Shown: positions 17,471 to 27,025, numbered from the stretch's first letter. The stretch is DNA of 64,000 bases from Candidatus Anaerostipes excrementavium (GCA_019114985.1 DXEM01000039.1:33247-97246), one strand, 5' to 3'. The notes: a model not told the origin generated them from the letters alone. Made by a program: numbers and translations.

Positions 17471-18355
17471 TTACTCTATGTTCTGGATCTGTTCTCTTAC
17501 TTTTTCAACGTTCGTCTTCAATTCAATCGCGTGTTCTGCTAAGTCTGCATCGCTGGATTTGGAAAGGATTGTATTCGCTTCGCGGTTCATCTCCTGGGCC
17601 ATGAAGTCTAACTTACGTCCGACTGCCCCATTTCCCTTCCTTAATATATCTCTCATAGAACGAATGTGGCTCTGAAGCCGTACAATCTCTTCGTCCACCG
17701 CCATCTTATCTGCATAGAGCGCAACTTCTGCCGCAATTCGGTTTTCTTCAATGGAAGAATCCTCCAGGAACTCTTTGACCCGTTCCTCAAGTTTCACACG
17801 ATATTCTTTTATAATATCCGGAGAACGGCTCTCTATGAACGCCACATCTTCTTCCATCTGATCTAACTTCTGAAGAAGGTCTTTCTTAAGATGTTCTCCT
17901 TCGGTCGATCTGGCTTCTACGAACTTCTCCGCAGCCTCTCTCAAGGACGCTTCAATCAGCTCCCACCAGACTTCTTCATCCTGAGGCTTCTCTTCCACCG
18001 TTACAACTTCCGGAAATCTTGCCATTGCAGATGCTGTAATATCCATCTCAATCTGAAATTCTTCCTGCATTTTCCGGAAGATCTCCATATATTCTCCGGC
18101 AATCTCCCTATTGTACAAAAGCCCGATGCCTGTCTGTGACAGATCCTCAAAAGAAATATAGATATCAACCTTTCCTCTGCTGACATATTCTTTCATAATC
18201 TTGCGAATCGCCGCCTCAAACATCGTAAATTTCTTCGGCAGTTTTAGTGAAATATCACAATACCTGTGATTCACAGCCTTCATCTCTATGGTAACTTTCT
18301 GATTTGCAGCATTGGACATCTCTCCATGCCCAAAGCCAGTCATACTTTTTATCAT
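17471..18355 (-). CDS. YicC/YloC-family endoribonuclease
   Basis: A 294-residue protein with the YicC N-terminal domain (begins MIKSMTGFGHGE, then VTIEMKAVNHRYCDISLKLP) and a C-terminal DUF1732 domain (about 210-294, GAVGRKLDFMAQEMNREANTI). YicC homologues have been shown to act as RNases or adaptors of RNA decay. The gene stands just ahead of gmk, the usual Firmicute order; the remA gene often found between them is absent here. Its own strong promoter lies just upstream. Confidence 0.93.
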   Translation of the reverse strand: MIKSMTGFGHGEMSNAANQKVTIEMKAVNHRYCDISLKLPKKFTMFEAAIRKIMKEYVSRGKVDIYISFEDLSQTGIGLLYNREIAGEYMEIFRKMQEEFQIEMDITASAMARFPEVVTVEEKPQDEEVWWELIEASLREAAEKFVEARSTEGEHLKKDLLQKLDQMEEDVAFIESRSPDIIKEYRVKLEERVKEFLEDSSIEENRIAAEVALYADKMAVDEEIVRLQSHIRSMRDILRKGNGAVGRKLDFMAQEMNREANTILSKSSDADLAEHAIELKTNVEKVREQIQNIE

Positions 18356-18392
18356 GAAACCCTTCCTTTAGTTCTTTTCGTCAATCTTATTT

Positions 18393-18421
18393 ATTATAAG
18401 CAAATTCGTTGTTTTCGTCAA
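18393..18421 (-). promoter_or_regulatory. Promoter of yicC-gmk-rpoZ
   Basis: TTGACG (18416-18421) and TATAAT (18393-18398) with a 17-base spacer on the minus strand. The -35 overlaps the recU stop codon. Confidence 0.8.
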
Positions 18422-18960
18422 TGTTCTTTCTGTTTTTGCAGCAAATACTTCTGCAGAGACTCTAAATAATGAAGAATTCCCCCTTTTTTTAAGGATACAA
18501 AATACCCAATATCCAATTCTTCATATTTGAAATGTTTCGGACCGCCCTGCTTCCCTCGCTCCCAAAACTCCATGACTTCCTCAAATGTCATGAAATAACA
18601 CGCCTGTCGATTCGTAAAATAAAGAAGCAGGAAACTGATTCCTCCCTGTTCTTCAAACTGACGCATAAATTCAATCTGATGAGCATGAATATTCTGAAGA
18701 GGGAATACGTCGGCAGCGCACTCTTTCGCATCAAAGCAAATAGGGATCCCTTGTACAACGCCAATATAGTCCACGGTACTTTTTTGATCAAAATAGGCCA
18801 ATGTAATGTGGCGTTTCTCCTTATCAAAGCGGACCGGCTTGATTGACGTCGGGATCTTCTGTACCAGCGCCAGATTTTGGCTCCGATATTTCTCATTGGT
18901 ATGATTCACCAGTTCTTCTAAAACAGAACCTCGAAGTCCTTTTAAATTCCAACTTGGCAT
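18418..18960 (-). CDS. recU: RecU-type Holliday junction resolvase
   Basis: Endonuclease of 180 residues that cuts Holliday junctions during recombination and chromosome segregation. Family marks include the N-terminal WNLKGLRGSVLEELVN, the catalytic acidic/Lys region STVDYIGVVQGIPICFDAKEC, and the C-terminal LDIGYFVSLKKGG. The nuclease acids of the Asp-Glu-x-Lys type are visible as FDAKE. It is the last gene of a unit that begins with the alarmone synthetase gene, 3 bases after the RluA-family gene. In many Firmicutes recU is paired with a penicillin-binding protein gene, which is not the case here. Confidence 0.9.
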   Translation of the reverse strand: MPSWNLKGLRGSVLEELVNHTNEKYRSQNLALVQKIPTSIKPVRFDKEKRHITLAYFDQKSTVDYIGVVQGIPICFDAKECAADVFPLQNIHAHQIEFMRQFEEQGGISFLLLYFTNRQACYFMTFEEVMEFWERGKQGGPKHFKYEELDIGYFVSLKKGGILHYLESLQKYLLQKQKEH

Positions 18961-18963
18961 ATC

Positions 18964-19932
18964 TTATTCCTCCAGAAGAGCTTTTTTCACTTTTTGGAAC
19001 ATCAGCGGCAGCGAAGCCCTGAATTCTCTTCCCTGAAGCTCTCTGCATCCATTCATTTCACTAGGGAAGCAAATCTCTCCGCAATGAAGCAGCTGACCCC
19101 GAAGACCAAATTTTTTTCTCATATACGCATTTTCTTTTGGATTCCCATATTTCGGATCTCCTACCAAAGGATATCCTTCGCTTGCCAGATGGGCACGGAT
19201 CTGATGGGTCTTTCCGGTCATAAGTTTTACCCGCAGCAGCGTATATCCATTTTTTGCTTCCATCGGCTCATACCATGTCTCAATATAAGCTTCTTTTTCT
19301 TTTCTATCCTGCCTTACCGTCACTTTATTCTTCTTTTCATCTTTCACCAAATATCCGGAAATTTTCTTTTTCTTCTGAATCTCCCCTTTTACCAGGCAAA
19401 CATAATATTTATCAAGTTTTCGCTGCTTTAACAGTTCCGCCATCGTTTTCAGGCCTTCCATGGAGATTCCCGCCAGCAAAATCCCTGTTGTGTTTCGATC
19501 CAACCGATTGCAGATGGACGGTTTTACCATTTCCAGATCTTTCTTTGTCAATAATCCTTTGCTGACGGCATACGGAACAATCTGCTCATTAATGGATACA
19601 TCTTCTTTTTTTGCCTTTTGTGATAAAACTCCATATGGTTTGTTAATGATCAAAACATTGGCATCTTCATATATGACATCCAATGGGATCTCCTGCTTAG
19701 AAATCTTTAACTCTTCCCGAAATTTCTCAATCGTTTCTTCCGCTAAATATAAGGAGATCCGATCTCCGGCTTTGAGTTTTTCACCGCCTCCGGCTTTTTT
19801 TCCGTTCAGCTTGATATTCTTCTTCCGAAGCATTTTGTATACAAAACTTTTCGCTGCTTTGTTTAAGTATCTTTGCAGCATCTTATCCAGACGCTGTCCT
19901 TCATCTTTTTGCGTAATCTCAATCTCTCTCAT
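18964..19932 (-). CDS. RluA-family pseudouridine synthase
   Basis: RNA pseudouridine synthase of 322 residues. An N-terminal S4 RNA-binding domain (about 1-75: RLDKMLQRYLNKA, KNIKLNGKKA) is followed by the catalytic domain with INKPYGVLSQ and the active-site Asp in CNRLDRNTTGI. MTGKTHQIRAHLASEGYPLVGDPKYG is the conserved late motif, quoted here only by its ends: MTGKTHQIR and GDPKYG. This is the RluC/RluD type acting on 23S rRNA, but the exact uridine targets cannot be read. It lies between the SDR gene and recU. Confidence 0.9.
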   Translation of the reverse strand: MREIEITQKDEGQRLDKMLQRYLNKAAKSFVYKMLRKKNIKLNGKKAGGGEKLKAGDRISLYLAEETIEKFREELKISKQEIPLDVIYEDANVLIINKPYGVLSQKAKKEDVSINEQIVPYAVSKGLLTKKDLEMVKPSICNRLDRNTTGILLAGISMEGLKTMAELLKQRKLDKYYVCLVKGEIQKKKKISGYLVKDEKKNKVTVRQDRKEKEAYIETWYEPMEAKNGYTLLRVKLMTGKTHQIRAHLASEGYPLVGDPKYGNPKENAYMRKKFGLRGQLLHCGEICFPSEMNGCRELQGREFRASLPLMFQKVKKALLEE

Positions 19933-19945
19933 AATCTTCTCTCTT

Positions 19946-20707
19946 CTATGTCCCCAAAAAACGAACTGCCGCTTCTTCCGGCAGCAGACGGCTGATGATC
20001 CGCAAAAATTTCATCGATATCCCATATACGGATACTGCCTTTCCTTTCTTTGCGTCTCTTATCGCCCGGGACACAACTTTCCTGCTGTCTGCGATAAAAA
20101 GCCTTTTATAAAACGGCATCTTCTGCCCTTTATAAGCCTTATCAAGAAATTCTGTCTTTACAGGGCCCGGACAAACGGAAATTACCCGGATTCCCCGTGG
20201 CCTAAGTTCCTGCCCAAGTGCCGCAGCAAACCGCAGAACATAGGCTTTCGATGCAGCATAAACCGCAAAACCTGGCTGAGGAGCAAATGCTGCGGAAGAT
20301 GCCAGCTGATAAATCTGTCCGCCTTTTTTCATATAAGGAAGCACAAGATAAGTCATCATGGTTAACACTCTGCAGTTCAATTGAACCATATCGGAAACTT
20401 CTTTCCCTGATAATTCCTCCAATAAACCTGAATATCCAACACCGGAACTATTTACCAGCACTCCGACCCAAGGTTTCTCTTTCTTTAATGCTTTCTCTAT
20501 GACCTGAAAGCTTTCTTCTTCCATAAGATCCAGTGAAAACATGCGAATTCGAACACCTGAAACTTCTCTCTGCAAAAGTTCCAGCTGCTCTTTTCTTCTG
20601 GCGACTGCCCATATTTCTTCTAACTTCGGATGTTCCTCTGCCAGGCGAAGAAGAAATTCCCTTCCCATGCCGGAAGACGCGCCTGTCACGATTCCAATCT
20701 TTTTCAT
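19946..20707 (-). CDS. Short-chain dehydrogenase/reductase
   Basis: Classical SDR oxidoreductase of 253 residues. The dinucleotide site is VTGASSGMGREF (12 residues in), NSSGVGYSG replaces NNAG, the catalytic Ser lies in QLASSAAF, and the catalytic pair is YAASK. Downstream PGPVKTEF is the usual cofactor-binding turn. The substrate is unknown; relatives are annotated only as SDR or YqjQ-like. It is in the relQ-to-recU unit, 18 bases after the HAD gene, without a pathway partner. Confidence 0.88.
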   Translation of the reverse strand: MKKIGIVTGASSGMGREFLLRLAEEHPKLEEIWAVARRKEQLELLQREVSGVRIRMFSLDLMEEESFQVIEKALKKEKPWVGVLVNSSGVGYSGLLEELSGKEVSDMVQLNCRVLTMMTYLVLPYMKKGGQIYQLASSAAFAPQPGFAVYAASKAYVLRFAAALGQELRPRGIRVISVCPGPVKTEFLDKAYKGQKMPFYKRLFIADSRKVVSRAIRDAKKGKAVSVYGISMKFLRIISRLLPEEAAVRFLGT

Positions 20708-20725
20708 ATCTGCCTCTTTGCTCTC

Positions 20726-21394
20726 TTATGACAGTTTCTGATAAGTGCCATTTAAAATATCATAATAACTTTCTATATAATAATCCGCCAACTGCAGTTT
20801 CTCCTCCATGGCACGTTCGGAATAGGGATCACGCACCGCACAGGTCTTCATATTGGCTCTTTTCCCTGCCATCAGACCGTAAGGAATATCTTCAAAAACC
20901 AAGATCTCTTCCGGATCTACCCCAAGTTTTCTGGCTGCATGGAGATACACATCCGGTTCCGGCTTTCCCTTAGGAACCTCATTCGACGTACAAATATAAT
21001 CAAACGCATCTAAGATTCCATTGGCACGCAGGCATACTTTCGCAAGCTCTCTGGAATTGCTTGTAGCAATGCCAAGCGGCATATCTTTTTCTTTCAAAAG
21101 TTCGATAAACTCTCTGGCACCGTCTTTTAACGGAATTTCATTCTCATACATCTCTGCTGCCATGCGGTTCCATGTGTTCATGATCTCCTCAATACTTAAC
21201 GGAAGCGGAAAATGTTCTTTAAAATATTTGGCAGTTTCATGAAAGCTAAAGCCTTCCAGCAGATCATTGAGTCCTTCCGGGACTGTCAGCCCATAAGTTC
21301 CGAGAAAACGGATATCAATTTCTTTCCAGATCCACATGGAATCCACTAATGTTCCATCCAAATCAAAAATAACTGCTTTCTTATTCGTTAACAT
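20726..21394 (-). CDS. HAD-superfamily hydrolase (phosphoglycolate/beta-phosphoglucomutase-like)
   Basis: Haloacid-dehalogenase phosphatase of 222 residues with motif I FDLDGTLVDSMWIW (nucleophile Asp11), a helical cap (about 18-85), motif II IATSNSRELAK, motif III Lys in PKGKPEPDVYL and motif IV VFEDIPYGL. The subfamily includes beta-phosphoglucomutase and small sugar-phosphate phosphatases, and the substrate is not decidable here. It overlaps the upstream pseudouridine synthase gene by 7 bases. Confidence 0.88.
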   Translation of the reverse strand: MLTNKKAVIFDLDGTLVDSMWIWKEIDIRFLGTYGLTVPEGLNDLLEGFSFHETAKYFKEHFPLPLSIEEIMNTWNRMAAEMYENEIPLKDGAREFIELLKEKDMPLGIATSNSRELAKVCLRANGILDAFDYICTSNEVPKGKPEPDVYLHAARKLGVDPEEILVFEDIPYGLMAGKRANMKTCAVRDPYSERAMEEKLQLADYYIESYYDILNGTYQKLS

Positions 21395-22122
21395 CTTTGC
21401 TCCTTTATCTGATCAATCTCATCTTTTGTCAGTTCTCTGTATTCCCCTAAAGCTAATCCTTCATCCAATTCCAAAGGCCCAATCGACACACGTTTCAGAT
21501 ACAGCACCCGGCTTCCTACTGCGCTTACCATTCGTTTGACCTGATGGAATTTTCCTTCTGAAATAGTGATGATCACTTTGGATCTCTCATCAGAAGTCTC
21601 CAAAATCTTCAAGATCCCCGGCTTCGCTGTCTCTCCTCCTCCAATGTCAAGATGACCGGAAAAAGCTTCCACCTCAGCTTCTCCCATCCGTCCGGCGACT
21701 TCTGCGTAATAAGATTTCGGAACATGGCGTTTTGGCGCCATCAGACGATGTGCCAGCTCTCCATCATCGGTCAGAAGCATCAATCCTTCCGTATCCTTGT
21801 CCAACCGGCCTACGGGAAACAATCCGCTTTTATAATTCTCATGAATCAAATCGATCACTGTCTTATCCGATGCATCCTTCGTCGCTGACACCACGCCTTG
21901 CGGCTTATGAAGCATCAAATAATGGTGCTCTTCATAGGAAAGCGCTTCCTCCTGACAATACACCTGATCCTTCCCGGGAAACACCTTAATCTCCGGTCTT
22001 GACGCCTGTTGCCCATTCACCGTGATCTGTTTCTTACGAATCATATCTTTCGCTTCTTTCCTGGAAATTCCCAGACACTGGCATAAAAATTTATCTAAAC
22101 GCATCTCCTTCATCACAGCCAT
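21388..22122 (-). CDS. RsuA/RluB-family 16S/23S pseudouridine synthase
   Basis: RNA-modifying enzyme of 244 residues with an N-terminal S4 domain (RLDKFLCQCLGISRKEAKDMI) and the RsuA-type catalytic domain (YLMLHKPQGVVSATKD; catalytic Asp in PVGRLDKDTEGLMLLT; EGKFHQVKRMV). The family modifies single rRNA uridines, and this one is closest in layout to RsuA (16S position 516 in E. coli), by inference. The frame begins at 22122, overlapping the rsmF-like stop, with alternative Met codons at 22113 and 22104. Confidence 0.9.
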   Translation of the reverse strand: MAVMKEMRLDKFLCQCLGISRKEAKDMIRKKQITVNGQQASRPEIKVFPGKDQVYCQEEALSYEEHHYLMLHKPQGVVSATKDASDKTVIDLIHENYKSGLFPVGRLDKDTEGLMLLTDDGELAHRLMAPKRHVPKSYYAEVAGRMGEAEVEAFSGHLDIGGGETAKPGILKILETSDERSKVIITISEGKFHQVKRMVSAVGSRVLYLKRVSIGPLELDEGLALGEYRELTKDEIDQIKEQRC

Positions 22123-23477
22123 CTCCAGCTGGAGGCATATTTATTCTTCATTCTGCCATTCTTTATCTTTCCCCATCCCATCGGATACTGTCCTGTTCCG
22201 ATCAGATGGATTCCATCGGTCTTCATATCTACATCCAGCGTCTCACATTTTAAATAACGGATCGTCCTTTCATCTTCCAAATCAAAAGATACATACCGGG
22301 AAAATTCCTCCGGGCGAAGAGCCGCCGCCAAAGGCTGACTTGGCTCAAATCTTCCCTTCTTCATTTCTCCCAGGAACAATCCTTTTCTTAAGATCCTGAC
22401 GCCCGGAAGACTTGGAATATCTTCTCTTAAATAAAAAAGCTTTCCTTGATGTTCTCTGACGTGACTCCAATCAATCTCCATCTTGCACGCTTTAAAAAAG
22501 TCCTCGGTCTCTTTTGTCAATTTTACCTCGGGATTTCTCTCGTAGGAAAATACAGGCGCCGGACCGGGCGCTTTTTGAAGAAGGGCAAGAAAATGGCCCT
22601 CTCCTTTGATCTTATGCGGCCATAGCCGGATGCACCGTTTCACATCTTCTCTCCCGGTCACTGTCCATTCCGGATGTCCCTGATCAAATCCATCCTGCAT
22701 CTGCATCGGAACAAGAGACAAATCCTCATGATTCCGTAATAAAAATTCAATGACCTGTTCGTTTTCCTCCGGAGAAAAGGTACAGGTAGAATAAAGCATC
22801 ATACCGCCAGGTTTCAAAAGCTTCACCGCATCTTCCACAATCTCTCTTTGAAGCTTCGCATAAGGTTCGCTTCCCTTCTGCTCCCAATTCTTGATCTCCG
22901 TATTTCCTTTTCGGAACATTCCCTCACCGGAACATGGGGCATCCACCAAGATCTTATCAAAAAAACCGCTGAGAGAAGGCACCATATGCCTTGCCTCTGT
23001 ACATAGGATCATACTATTCCGAACTCCGAACATCTCAAGATTGCGGATCAGAGCTTTTGTCCTGGAAATACTGACATCATTTGACACCAAAAGGCCTTCT
23101 CCTTTCAGTTTGGCACCTAATTCCGTAGACTTCCCTCCCGGCGCGGCACACAAATCCAGAACCAAGTCGCCCGGCTCTACCGGCAGATAAGCTGCCGGCG
23201 CCATAGCGCTTGGCTCTTGGATATAATAAAGTCCTACATGATAATATGGATGTTTGGATGGTTTTTCCTCTCTCGGAACATAGAATCCGTTATCCGTCCA
23301 CGGAACCGGTGTCACGGAAAACGGACAAATCTTTAAAAACTCCTCTACGGAGATCTTCAAAGTATTTACCCGTATCCCATAATACGCCGGATCATCCAAA
23401 TGCTGTTCATAATCAGCAAATTCTTCTCCTAGAAGATATTTCATTTTTTTCTCAAATTCAACTGGTAATTTCATCAT
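22113..23477 (-). CDS. NOL1/NOP2/Sun rRNA cytosine-C5 methyltransferase, RsmF-like
   Basis: SAM-dependent 16S rRNA m5C methyltransferase of 454 residues. Motif I is LVLDLCAAPGGKS, motif IV is LVDAPCSGEGMFRK (Cys that releases the product), and motif VI is YSTCTFSPEENE (catalytic Cys). The C-terminal 150 residues form the RsmF-B/PUA-like domain typical of the long Gram-positive RsmF group. It follows the alarmone synthetase gene by 5 bases. Which 16S cytosines are modified cannot be deduced. Confidence 0.92.
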   Translation of the reverse strand: MMKLPVEFEKKMKYLLGEEFADYEQHLDDPAYYGIRVNTLKISVEEFLKICPFSVTPVPWTDNGFYVPREEKPSKHPYYHVGLYYIQEPSAMAPAAYLPVEPGDLVLDLCAAPGGKSTELGAKLKGEGLLVSNDVSISRTKALIRNLEMFGVRNSMILCTEARHMVPSLSGFFDKILVDAPCSGEGMFRKGNTEIKNWEQKGSEPYAKLQREIVEDAVKLLKPGGMMLYSTCTFSPEENEQVIEFLLRNHEDLSLVPMQMQDGFDQGHPEWTVTGREDVKRCIRLWPHKIKGEGHFLALLQKAPGPAPVFSYERNPEVKLTKETEDFFKACKMEIDWSHVREHQGKLFYLREDIPSLPGVRILRKGLFLGEMKKGRFEPSQPLAAALRPEEFSRYVSFDLEDERTIRYLKCETLDVDMKTDGIHLIGTGQYPMGWGKIKNGRMKNKYASSWRWL

Positions 23478-23482
23478 TCTTC

Positions 23483-24286
23483 CTATGAAATGCTTTGAGC
23501 ACGATAACCTTCCGCAATAATATCAAGCTGCTTGTTAAAATGCTCTAAACGTTCCATATCTCCCGTCTCGTATATTTTATAAAATTCATCCTGAATCTTA
23601 ATGACCTCGTGTTTGTTGGCCACCTTATAAAGATTCTGCATGGTGTGCAGAATATCCGATACCATATTTGCTTTTTTCCGGAAAGAATTCTGGGCATCCA
23701 TGATCTCATCCCGAACAGAAGACATCTCCTGATCTAATATAACAATCGCATCCGAAGCCTGAAGAAGTTTATCTGTCACATGCTCCGGAATATTGCCTTT
23801 GTACTTGTACTGAAGCGAATGCTCTACCGTTGCCCAAAAATTCATCGCCAATGTACGAATCTGAATCTCCGCCTGCAGACGCTTTCTCCCGTAAATCGTA
23901 TTGACTTCATAATAAATGATCAGATGATAACTGCGGTATCCACTGTCTTTGGACTGGGAAATATAATCCTTTCGGCTCTTGATCTCCATGTCCGTGCGTC
24001 CTTCAATGATCTCGACAACCTTCTCGATATCTTCCACAAATTGGCAGATTAAGCGTATGCCGGCAATGTCTTCTAATTTATCTTCGATATTATTCGCATT
24101 GATCTTCTTCCTCTGCATCTTATCAAGAATGCTGGAAATGGACTTCACTCTGCCGTCTACCTGCTCAATCGGGGAATATAGGCCCGCTTTTCGATATTCA
24201 CGGATAATATGATGAAATTTTAACGTCAGCTCATCAACTGCCAGTTCATAAGGGCTGAGAATTTCCCTCCATAATTGTATTTCCAT
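23483..24286 (-). CDS. Small alarmone synthetase (RelQ/YjbM-like GTP pyrophosphokinase)
   Basis: Synthetase-only RelA/SpoT homologue of 267 residues that makes (p)ppGpp. The catalytic core spans about residues 40-180: VKSISSILDKMQRKK, IEDKLEDIAGIRLIC, SKDSGYRSYHLIIYY and EIQIRTLAMNFWATVEHSLQ are diagnostic. No hydrolase, TGS or ACT domain is present. GGAGGGAG precedes ATG 24286. As first gene of an operon of RNA-modification and recombination genes it may link stress signalling to their expression, which is speculative. Confidence 0.92.
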   Translation of the reverse strand: MEIQLWREILSPYELAVDELTLKFHHIIREYRKAGLYSPIEQVDGRVKSISSILDKMQRKKINANNIEDKLEDIAGIRLICQFVEDIEKVVEIIEGRTDMEIKSRKDYISQSKDSGYRSYHLIIYYEVNTIYGRKRLQAEIQIRTLAMNFWATVEHSLQYKYKGNIPEHVTDKLLQASDAIVILDQEMSSVRDEIMDAQNSFRKKANMVSDILHTMQNLYKVANKHEVIKIQDEFYKIYETGDMERLEHFNKQLDIIAEGYRAQSIS

Positions 24287-24312
24287 GTACTCCCTCCTGT
24301 AATCATCTTCTT

Positions 24313-24318
24313 ATTATA
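24313..24318 (-). promoter_or_regulatory. Extended -10 promoter of the alarmone synthetase operon
   Basis: TATAAT at 24313-24318 on the minus strand, preceded by TGC (extended -10). No convincing -35 is seen. It starts right after the fabH terminator. Confidence 0.55.
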
Positions 24319-24334
24319 GCATATTTTTACATAG

Positions 24335-24375
24335 AAAAATAGCCAACTTTTGCTGAACTTCCGAAAGCTGACTAT
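24335..24375 (-). terminator. Terminator after fabH
   Basis: Minus-strand arms ATAGTCAGCTTT and AAAGTTGGCTAT (12 bp with G-U pairs), followed by TTTTTC. It lies about 70 bases past the fabH stop. Confidence 0.75.
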
Positions 24376-24442
24376 CTTTTTTACGCTGCCCTGTATCTCT
24401 TTTGGATACAGTCATCTGCGCTATTATCTTCTCTTTTGTAAA

Positions 24443-25405
24443 TTACCATTCCAGATAAACAGAACCCCATGTCAATCCGCCGCCAAAGCCGCTTAAAATA
24501 ATCTTATCGCCGGCTTTGAGCATTCCATTGCGATGAACTTCATCCAACAAAATCGGAATTGTCGCGGAAGAAGTGTTGGCACAATGATCTACATTCATCG
24601 GGAACTTTTCGATTGGTTCCTTCAATCGTCTGGCCGCTGCCTCAATGATTCTGCGATTCGCCTGATGCAGAATGTAATATTTTATCTCATCTTTTGATAC
24701 ACCGGCAGCGTCTAAGATTTTATTCACACTCTTCGGAATGATTCTTACCGCAAACTTAAATACTTCCTGTCCGTCCATCTGAACCTGCTGCATCGGACTG
24801 TCGTCTTTTACTAACAGATTATTCAGATGCCGCTCCTCGCAGGTAAGCACATCTCCCTTCATTCCATCGGAACCGGCATCAATATAAATCTTTCTGGATG
24901 GATCTGCCTCTACGACAACACTTCCGGCTCCGTCTCCAAACAGTACGCAGGTACTTCGGTCACTCCAATCCATGATCTTAGATAACGTCTCTACTCCGAT
25001 CAGCAGCATCTTCCTGCCCATTCCGGCTTTGGCATACGCCATCGCTGTATTTAAGGCATATACAAACCCGGAACATGCTGCATTCAGATCCATACAGACT
25101 GCATTTACCGCACCAATCTCTTTTTGTACTTCACAAGATGTGCTAGGAGTCGCATGATCACCGGATAAGGTCGCTACAAATATATGGTCTAGCTCTTCCG
25201 GCTTAACGCCGCCGTCCTCCAATGCTTTTTTCGCTGCTTTTACCGCCATCGTCGTGCTGGTATCCGCAATCGAAATATGTCTGCTTCGAATTCCTGTCCT
25301 TGATGAAATCCATTCGTCACTGGTATCCATCACCTGCGCAAGCTCATCATTAGTCACTACTTTTTCCGGAAGATAACTTCCTGTTCCTAATATCCTAATA
25401 GCCAT
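24443..25405 (-). CDS. fabH: Beta-ketoacyl-ACP synthase III
   Basis: Condenses acetyl-CoA (or a branched starter) with malonyl-ACP to begin fatty-acid synthesis. It has 320 residues with the catalytic triad visible: Cys in LNAACSGFVYAL, His in ILHQANRRII and Asn in HCANTSSATI. Starter preference is not readable. The gene is monocistronic here, with its own strong promoter and a terminator, and not at the head of a fab cluster as in many Clostridia. ATG 25405 starts MAIRILGTGSYLPEK. Confidence 0.95.
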   Translation of the reverse strand: MAIRILGTGSYLPEKVVTNDELAQVMDTSDEWISSRTGIRSRHISIADTSTTMAVKAAKKALEDGGVKPEELDHIFVATLSGDHATPSTSCEVQKEIGAVNAVCMDLNAACSGFVYALNTAMAYAKAGMGRKMLLIGVETLSKIMDWSDRSTCVLFGDGAGSVVVEADPSRKIYIDAGSDGMKGDVLTCEERHLNNLLVKDDSPMQQVQMDGQEVFKFAVRIIPKSVNKILDAAGVSKDEIKYYILHQANRRIIEAAARRLKEPIEKFPMNVDHCANTSSATIPILLDEVHRNGMLKAGDKIILSGFGGGLTWGSVYLEW

Positions 25406-25517
25406 AATTACTCCATTTATCCTACATGTTTTTATACCGTATCCTTAAGCTATCTTTGTCTGATCCCTTGAAACTCCCTACAGCTTTATATGGTATATTA
25501 TTTCCTTTGTCTTTCAA

Positions 25518-25546
25518 AGTATATTATTTTTTTCTCAATTTGTCAA
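25518..25546 (-). promoter_or_regulatory. Promoter of fabH
   Basis: TTGACA (25541-25546), a 17-base spacer and TATACT (25518-25523) on the minus strand, starting 7 bases past the spoIVA stop. It leaves a leader of roughly 110 bases before fabH in which I see no known regulator site. Confidence 0.8.
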
Positions 25547-25552
25547 TGTATC

Positions 25553-27025
25553 TCAGATGATGATACACACTAAACCGCCATTGCTCTCATTAATAATCTT
25601 TTCCATCGTATTTTGAAGCTTTTGCTGGCTCTCCTCGGTCATTTTTAAAGCCTTTGCCTGCATGCCGTCTCCCACCAGCTGTTCCAGGGTCTTGCCAAAA
25701 ATATTGACATCCCACATGCTCTCTCCCGGTTCTCCGGATCCTTTTTCAATATATTCCATTAAATCTTTCGCCTGATACTCTTCCCCTACGATCGGCGCGA
25801 TTTCCGTCGAAATGTTAGCACGGATCATATGGATAGATGGTGCGCTGGCTTTGATTTTTACTCCGAATTTGCTGCCATGTTTTACGATTCTCGGTTCTTC
25901 CAATGTAATATCTTCTTTGGTCGGCGTAACAACCCCGTAACCTCTTTGCTTGACCGCTGCCACCGCATCGCCGACTTCTTCGTATTCTTGCTTTTTCTGA
26001 GCCAGTTCCTGCAGCATTTGGATAAATTCATATTCATTATGGATCGGCAGTCCGATCATTTCGCTCAAAAATTCATAGTAATACTTATCATCGATAGAAA
26101 CCTGAACCGTGACCTCTCCGGTATCCATGGAAACGCGGTCTAGTTTCCAGGAACTTATGTACTCATGCTCTAGGGGTGTATCTTCATAGATGTCTTTCAT
26201 TGTCGACTTCTCTCGAATCATAGCTCCTGCTGATTCTAAAAGTTCTCGTTTGACCGGATGATCTTTGGAAAGAGTCTCTGTCCACTTCGGAACATAAAAT
26301 CCAATCGAAGAAATCGGAAATTCCAACAGAACGCTTTTCAAAATCTGATAAACGTCTTCTTTTTTCAGCTGCTCCAGGTTCATCGGCATGACTTTTGCCT
26401 GATATTTTTCTTCTTTTTCTCTGGCCAGTTCTTTCGTTTCCTTCGAATAAGGGTGTACCGTATTTAAAAGAACGACAAACGGTTTCCGAAGATTTTTCAA
26501 TTGCTTGATCGTCTCCTCTTCCGGCGCTTCGTAACGTTTCGCCTCAATCTCCCCAAATGAGCCGTCACAAGTCACCACGATCCCTATCGTAGAATGTTCT
26601 GTAATAACTTTTTTTGTTCCGATCGCCGCTGCTTTTGTAAAGGGAATCTCATATTCGAACCATGGAGTCTTCACAAGACGTTCTTCGTTTTCTTCCATAT
26701 GTCCCGCCGCCCCCTCTACCATGTAGCCGACACAATCAATCAGCCTGACGCTTAAATCAATCTCGTCATCCACCCTGATTGATGCTGCTTCATTTGGAAC
26801 GAATTTGGGCTCTGTCGTCATGATCGTCCTGCCGCTGGAAGACTGCGGAAGTTCATCATTGGCACGATTTTTCTCATTTTCATCTTCCATATTCGGAAGC
26901 ACCATCAAGTTCATAAACCTTTTGATAAACGTACTTTTTCCGGTACGCACTGGTCCTACCACGCCAATATAGATTTCTCCATTGGTTCTGGCTTTAATAT
27001 CCTTATATACATTGAATTGATCCAT
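25553..27025 (-). CDS. spoIVA: Stage IV sporulation protein A (spore-coat ATPase)
   Basis: Mother-cell ATPase that polymerises on the forespore membrane as the coat basement layer. I place the start at 27025 (490 residues, the usual size) because AAGGAGGATGTT directly precedes that ATG. The N-terminal TRAFAC-type nucleotide domain shows Walker A GPVRTGKSTFIKRFMN and the family block ELPQSSSGRTIMTTEPKF. The middle and C-terminal domains are typical, ending GGLVCIII. It is direct evidence that the host forms spores. A sigma-E-like promoter lies upstream. Confidence 0.97.
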   Translation of the reverse strand: MDQFNVYKDIKARTNGEIYIGVVGPVRTGKSTFIKRFMNLMVLPNMEDENEKNRANDELPQSSSGRTIMTTEPKFVPNEAASIRVDDEIDLSVRLIDCVGYMVEGAAGHMEENEERLVKTPWFEYEIPFTKAAAIGTKKVITEHSTIGIVVTCDGSFGEIEAKRYEAPEEETIKQLKNLRKPFVVLLNTVHPYSKETKELAREKEEKYQAKVMPMNLEQLKKEDVYQILKSVLLEFPISSIGFYVPKWTETLSKDHPVKRELLESAGAMIREKSTMKDIYEDTPLEHEYISSWKLDRVSMDTGEVTVQVSIDDKYYYEFLSEMIGLPIHNEYEFIQMLQELAQKKQEYEEVGDAVAAVKQRGYGVVTPTKEDITLEEPRIVKHGSKFGVKIKASAPSIHMIRANISTEIAPIVGEEYQAKDLMEYIEKGSGEPGESMWDVNIFGKTLEQLVGDGMQAKALKMTEESQQKLQNTMEKIINESNGGLVCIII